This document shows positions 60,649 through 64,000 of a stretch of DNA of 64,000 nt, piece by piece. The notes under the pieces are model-generated. The model was not told the origin of the DNA, did not search any database, and saw only the letters and a list, made by a program, of their open reading frames with translations. The position numbers and the translations under genes are program-made. This DNA is from Novosphingobium album (ex Liu et al. 2023) (GTDB lineage: Bacteria > Pseudomonadota > Alphaproteobacteria > Sphingomonadales > Sphingomonadaceae): assembly GCF_029076845.1 (NCBI RefSeq), contig NZ_JARESE010000098.1, forward strand, positions 1 to 64,000, read 5' to 3'. Every line of letters begins with the position of its first letter. Position 1 is the stretch's first letter.

Positions 60649-61776
60649 GTGCGAATGAAGCTTGCGATCGCAACACCGGGCTGGAGCGCCACTGTTCTCG
60701 CGCCGGTCTTTGGCGCGCTATCTTCGCTGACCGCGCCGAACGTAGCGGCGGCTGCGCGGCCCGAAGTGCTGTATCCCGCACCGCCGCTGCACCGCTCCAA
60801 TCCCCTCACCTTGCTCGATGATCAGATCGACAATCTCGGTCGCACGTTCAACGGCGACATCGGCATCGCCGTCCAGGATGTGGATACCGGCGAACTCGTT
60901 GAGTTCGACGGGCGCTCGTACTTCCCCCAGCAAAGTGTCAGCAAGTTCTGGGTTGCACTCACCGCCTTGAATGCACAGGACGAGGGCCGGAAGGACCTCC
61001 AGACCGCAGTTATCCTGAAGGCATCGGACCTGACGCTGTTCCATCAGCCCATCGCCGCCGAGATCCGTGCGGCGGGCAGCTACCGGACCACCCTGGACAG
61101 GCTGCTGACCCGCGCCCTTCAGCAGAGCGACAACACCTGCAATGACTATGTGCTTCGCGCCGTCGGCGGACCCGACGCCGTGCATGCTTTCCTCGCCGCC
61201 AAGAATATCGAAGGTATCCGTTTCGGTCCGGGCGAGCGGCAGATGCAGAGCCGTATCGCCGCCCTGACCTGGCGCCCCGAATATTCCAGAGGCAATGCAT
61301 TTTATCAGGCTCGAAGCAACGTTCCGCTGACGCGGCGCCAAGCGGCTTTCGATGCCTATATCGCCAATCCGGTCGATGGCGCGCGACCCGTCGCGATCGT
61401 GGGGGCCCTATCGCGTCTGCAGCGCGGCGAGCTGCTGTCTCCCACATCGACGGCGCGCCTGCTCGAGATCATGTCGCATAGCCGGACAGGCCCGAAGCGG
61501 TTGAAGGGCGGGTTGTCGGAGGGGTGGTCGCTCGCTCACAAGACAGGCACCGGCCAGCAGCTCGGTGCCGTCCAGACCGGATACAACGATATCGGCATAA
61601 TGACTTCGCCGAGTGGGCGAACCTATGCCGTAGCCGTCATGATCCGGCGCACGTCGGCACCGATCTGGTCCCGGATGCTCGTCATGCAAAACGTAGTACA
61701 AGCCGTGATCGACTACGACGCGATGAAGCCGCAACGTTTGCTGCCAGGCGAGAGCGTTACGGCGGCCCGCAAATGA
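60649..61776 (+). CDS. Class A (serine) beta-lactamase
   Basis: About 375 aa, exported (signal region before ARPEVLYPAP). Motifs in order: Ser-x-x-Lys in QQSVSKFW (position 70 equivalent), SDN loop in QQSDNTCND, an Omega-loop Glu placed exactly 34 residues after the SDN Asn (GPGERQM), and KTG in AHKTGTGQQ. All catalytic residues are present. The Omega-loop sequence is atypical, so the hydrolysis spectrum is open. The GTG is placed by a well-spaced GGAGG. The length exceeds the usual ~290 aa because of an N-terminal extension and an insert. Confidence 0.88.
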   Translation: MRMKLAIATPGWSATVLAPVFGALSSLTAPNVAAAARPEVLYPAPPLHRSNPLTLLDDQIDNLGRTFNGDIGIAVQDVDTGELVEFDGRSYFPQQSVSKFWVALTALNAQDEGRKDLQTAVILKASDLTLFHQPIAAEIRAAGSYRTTLDRLLTRALQQSDNTCNDYVLRAVGGPDAVHAFLAAKNIEGIRFGPGERQMQSRIAALTWRPEYSRGNAFYQARSNVPLTRRQAAFDAYIANPVDGARPVAIVGALSRLQRGELLSPTSTARLLEIMSHSRTGPKRLKGGLSEGWSLAHKTGTGQQLGAVQTGYNDIGIMTSPSGRTYAVAVMIRRTSAPIWSRMLVMQNVVQAVIDYDAMKPQRLLPGESVTAARK

Positions 61777-61871
61777 TCGGTAACGCTCGGACGCGCATTG
61801 CCTGGGGTTTCCTCATCATGGCCCACGTTATAGGAGTAGCGCGGCCTTCCCGTCCGTAGGAGCATCCGCCA

Positions 61872-63302
61872 ATGCAGGAAATATCTCGTGTCACTAGCGG
61901 GATACCCGGCCTGGACCAGATACTGGCTGGCGGCTTCATAAAGGGCGCAGCCTATATCATCCAAGGTCAGCCTGGAGCGGGAAAGACCATTCTTTCCAAC
62001 CAGGTCGCGTTCGAACATGCCGCCAGCGGCGGCCGCGTTCTCTATGTCACTCTTCTTTCCGAAAGCCACGAACGGCTGTTTCAGGCGATGGATACGCTCG
62101 CCTTTTTCGACCGCGAGAAGTTGGGAAACGAGATCGCCTATGTCAGTGTTTTCCAGACGCTGCGCGACGACGGGCTCGAGGCGGTCGTCAAATTGCTGCG
62201 TAAGGAAACGAAGCGGCATAAGGCGAGCCTGCTGGTCTTCGACGGCCTTCTCAACGCCCGCGATCGCGCCGGGTCGGACTTCGACGTCAAGACCTTCATA
62301 GCTGAAGTGCAGGGACAAGCGGCCTTTGTCGGCTGCACAGTCCTTTTCCTGGCAAGCTCGAGTGTCACCGAGAACAGTCCCGAACATACCATGGTCGACG
62401 GTGTTATCGAACTGAGCGATACCCTCACCGGGGTGCGGTCGCTACGCGAGATCCAGGTGCGGAAATCGCGCGGCAGCAGAGCCATCGGCGGACTTCACAA
62501 ATTCGAGATCACGGCTAGCGGAATACAGGTATTCCCCCGCATCGAAGCGCTCGTCGATCATGCCGTTGCCAACGCGCCAGCGTTGGAGGGAAGGGTCAGC
62601 ACCGGCATCACGAACCTGGACGCCTTGATCGGCGACGGCGTTCCCGCAGGCTCGGTCACGCTAGTCGCCGGCCCGACGGGGAGCGGCAAGACCACGCTCG
62701 GGCTTCATTTCCTCTCGCAATCAAGCCGTGAGGAGCCGGGCCTTCATTTCGGCTTCTTCGAGACACCCCAGCGCTTGCGCGCCAAAGCGCGCGCGCTCGG
62801 CATCGCCCTCCCCGAGGAGGGAAATCCTTCTCTCACCCTTGAGTGGACGCCCCTTGCCGACAATATTCTTGATCAGCTCGGTTACGCACTCCTCGACGAG
62901 GTTCGGTCGCGCCGGATCAAACGCCTCTTTATCGATGGCCTGGGCGGCTTCGAACGCGCCGCCGCGCACCGATCGAGGCTCGTCGAATTTTTTGCCGGTC
63001 TGATGGATCAATTGAGGCTTCTGGGTGTTACGATATTGGCGTCATGGGAGATCCGCGAGATGGTGGGCGCGGACGTCGCCGCTCCAGCAAAGGAAATTTC
63101 CGCCATTCTCGATAACATGATCCTTCTACGCCAGATCGAGGAGGATCATCGCCTCATCAGGTCCATCTCGATCCAGAAAATGCGCGACAGCGATTTCGAT
63201 CGAACCGCTTACGCGATGGATTTTGCGAAAGGCGGATTGAAAATCGGCGAGCCGCTGAACGCGCGCCATACTCCCGCACATCCTCAAACGCCGACCGGCT
63301 GA
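61872..63302 (+). CDS. KaiC-like double-domain RecA/RAD55 ATPase
   Basis: A 476-aa protein with two KaiC-type domains, Walker A GQPGAGKT (32-39) and GPTGSGKT (267-274); Walker B LLVFDGLL and LFIDGLGG. It starts 95 bp after the beta-lactamase. In proteobacteria without KaiA/KaiB, KaiC-like proteins often lie with response regulators and kinases, as here. Function is unknown, perhaps light- or stress-linked signalling. Confidence 0.9.
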   Translation: MQEISRVTSGIPGLDQILAGGFIKGAAYIIQGQPGAGKTILSNQVAFEHAASGGRVLYVTLLSESHERLFQAMDTLAFFDREKLGNEIAYVSVFQTLRDDGLEAVVKLLRKETKRHKASLLVFDGLLNARDRAGSDFDVKTFIAEVQGQAAFVGCTVLFLASSSVTENSPEHTMVDGVIELSDTLTGVRSLREIQVRKSRGSRAIGGLHKFEITASGIQVFPRIEALVDHAVANAPALEGRVSTGITNLDALIGDGVPAGSVTLVAGPTGSGKTTLGLHFLSQSSREEPGLHFGFFETPQRLRAKARALGIALPEEGNPSLTLEWTPLADNILDQLGYALLDEVRSRRIKRLFIDGLGGFERAAAHRSRLVEFFAGLMDQLRLLGVTILASWEIREMVGADVAAPAKEISAILDNMILLRQIEEDHRLIRSISIQKMRDSDFDRTAYAMDFAKGGLKIGEPLNARHTPAHPQTPTG

Positions 63303-63333
63303 GCGGGGGCGAGCTGAGCGGGGGGCTTCAACC

Positions 63334-63705
63334 ATGGCATTTATCCTTGTGGTCGATGATGAATTTCTGCTCGCCATGATGCTCGCCGACATTCTGGAGG
63401 ACGAAGGCTACAAGGTTGAGACGGCGCCGAACGGTCAGGTCGCGCTCGACAGGATAAAGGAAGAACAGCCCACCCTCATCATTACCGATTTCATGATGCC
63501 CATCATGACCGGACTGGAACTTGCCGAAGCCGTACGTTCGGACGAGAGCATATCGGATATGCCCATCATTCTCGTCAGCGGTGCTCGAGGCGGGATTGCC
63601 CGAGAGCGACCGGAATATTTCCAAGCCGTGTTCGACAAACCTTACAAGAATGAGGCGCTCCTTGCGGCAGTTGAGCGCCTGGTTTCGCCGACTCGACCCA
63701 GCTGA
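63334..63705 (+). CDS. Single-domain response regulator (CheY-like)
   Basis: A 123-aa receiver domain with acidic pair Asp8/Asp9, phospho-acceptor Asp52 in ITDFMMPIMTG and Lys102 in FDKPYK. No output domain. It begins 31 bp after the KaiC-like gene and is probably its partner in one operon. Confidence 0.92.
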   Translation: MAFILVVDDEFLLAMMLADILEDEGYKVETAPNGQVALDRIKEEQPTLIITDFMMPIMTGLELAEAVRSDESISDMPIILVSGARGGIARERPEYFQAVFDKPYKNEALLAAVERLVSPTRPS

Positions 63706-63728
63706 CCGCCGGCAGGCCATCATCCGCT

Positions 63729-63923
63729 ATGTCGCCGCGGAGCGGCAAGTGCGACCTGTACGAGTGGCGCCGCAGGGGCGCATCGCTCACCTGGCATGGA
63801 CGGACTCGCGCTGCACCCATTTTGCCGAGCGCTGAACCTCAGCCGAACCGCCGTCCGGTCGAGGCGCTTCTTCAGGAACTGAAGGAATATGTCCTGCCGC
63901 ATTTTCCGCTGGGGGATAAGTGA
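63729..63923 (+). CDS. Small hypothetical protein coupled to the next gene
   Basis: 64 aa, basic N-terminus (MSPRSGKCDLYEWRRRGAS) and a C-terminal helix (RPVEALLQELKEYVLPHF). The stop overlaps the next ATG (TGATG), which argues for a real gene. No family recognised. Confidence 0.5.
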   Translation: MSPRSGKCDLYEWRRRGASLTWHGRTRAAPILPSAEPQPNRRPVEALLQELKEYVLPHFPLGDK

Positions 63924-64000
63924 TGGAAAAGACGGGCCCGGGCCATCATATCGTCCTGAGCGCGACGCCGCTACTCCTTGGCATCGGCAGCCCTGCCGCC
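63923..64000 (+). CDS. Start of a further gene of the KaiC-like operon (3' end outside window)
   Basis: ATG at 63923; 26 codons visible (MEKTGPGHHIVLSATPLLLG...). Coupled to the preceding stop. Context predicts a sensor kinase or other signalling protein, but too little is visible to say. Confidence 0.45.
   Translation, partial: MEKTGPGHHIVLSATPLLLGIGSPAA

Overview
This window is high-GC alphaproteobacterial DNA, most likely from a sphingomonad. Supporting this are a DUF1476 (alphaproteobacterial F1-ATPase zeta subunit) gene, an ATP-type PEP carboxykinase, and a plasmid/ICE-like backbone (ArdC antirestriction, ParB-domain protein, Strawberry-notch-like helicase) of the kind carried by large sphingomonad plasmids and integrative elements. 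No rRNA, tRNA or CRISPR array was seen. The genus is an inference.

Layout. At 1-3.2 kb are the tail of a tyrosine recombinase element that truncates ardC, then a ParB-domain gene. At 3.3-12.8 kb is copper export (copA-cueR) plus three tandem-type universal stress proteins, a metallo-beta-lactamase/beta-CASP nuclease, a YdcH-like protein and an MgtC-like membrane protein. At 13-21 kb are a decayed OmpA-type lipoprotein gene, an orphan KdpD/KdpE-like two-component system, a small Ala-rich lipoprotein, an F1-ATPase zeta paralogue, an NfeD protease-slipin pair and an NhaD Na+/H+ antiporter. At 21.2-25.1 kb is an isolated two-gene unit: a large phospholipase-D-fold protein and a 498-aa protein I cannot place. 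This is the best candidate for an undescribed, possibly defence-related system. At 25.2-39.3 kb are an isochorismatase/GlxA pair, an NTF2-like protein, VapBC, a broken GNAT gene, DUF983, pckA, an XRE-SulP-PhnA unit, a dead CPA1 antiporter, and an electrophile/oxidant set (CMD, OsmC, two pirins, SDR, isochorismatase-like hydrolase, HxlR regulator).

At 39.4-47.3 kb a Strawberry-notch-like methylase/helicase gene is cut in two by a three-recombinase (RIT-type) element bounded by an 86-bp perfect inverted repeat. One copy of the repeat supplies a ribosome binding site, an ATG and 23 codons in frame with the downstream half of the broken gene. The parB-like and sno genes lie on the same strand and share a purine-rich leader about 46 nt before their starts. 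I therefore infer that they belonged to one backbone, and that the ~36 kb of stress genes between them is cargo.

At 47.5-64 kb are a flavodoxin-like reductase, a fourth universal stress protein, an SLC13-type permease, a CHASE4-GGDEF-EAL protein, a ProP-type symporter coupled to an ExbD-like lipoprotein, another MFS carrier, a complete ectABCD (ectoine/hydroxyectoine) operon with a divergent MarR (EctR-like) regulator, a class A beta-lactamase, and a KaiC-like/response-regulator operon running off the right edge. Functionally the cargo concentrates on osmotic, Na+/pH, copper, oxidative and electrophile stress. Several genes are freshly broken (GNAT, CPA1 antiporter, OmpA-like, AraC, ardC, sno), so the region is actively rearranging.
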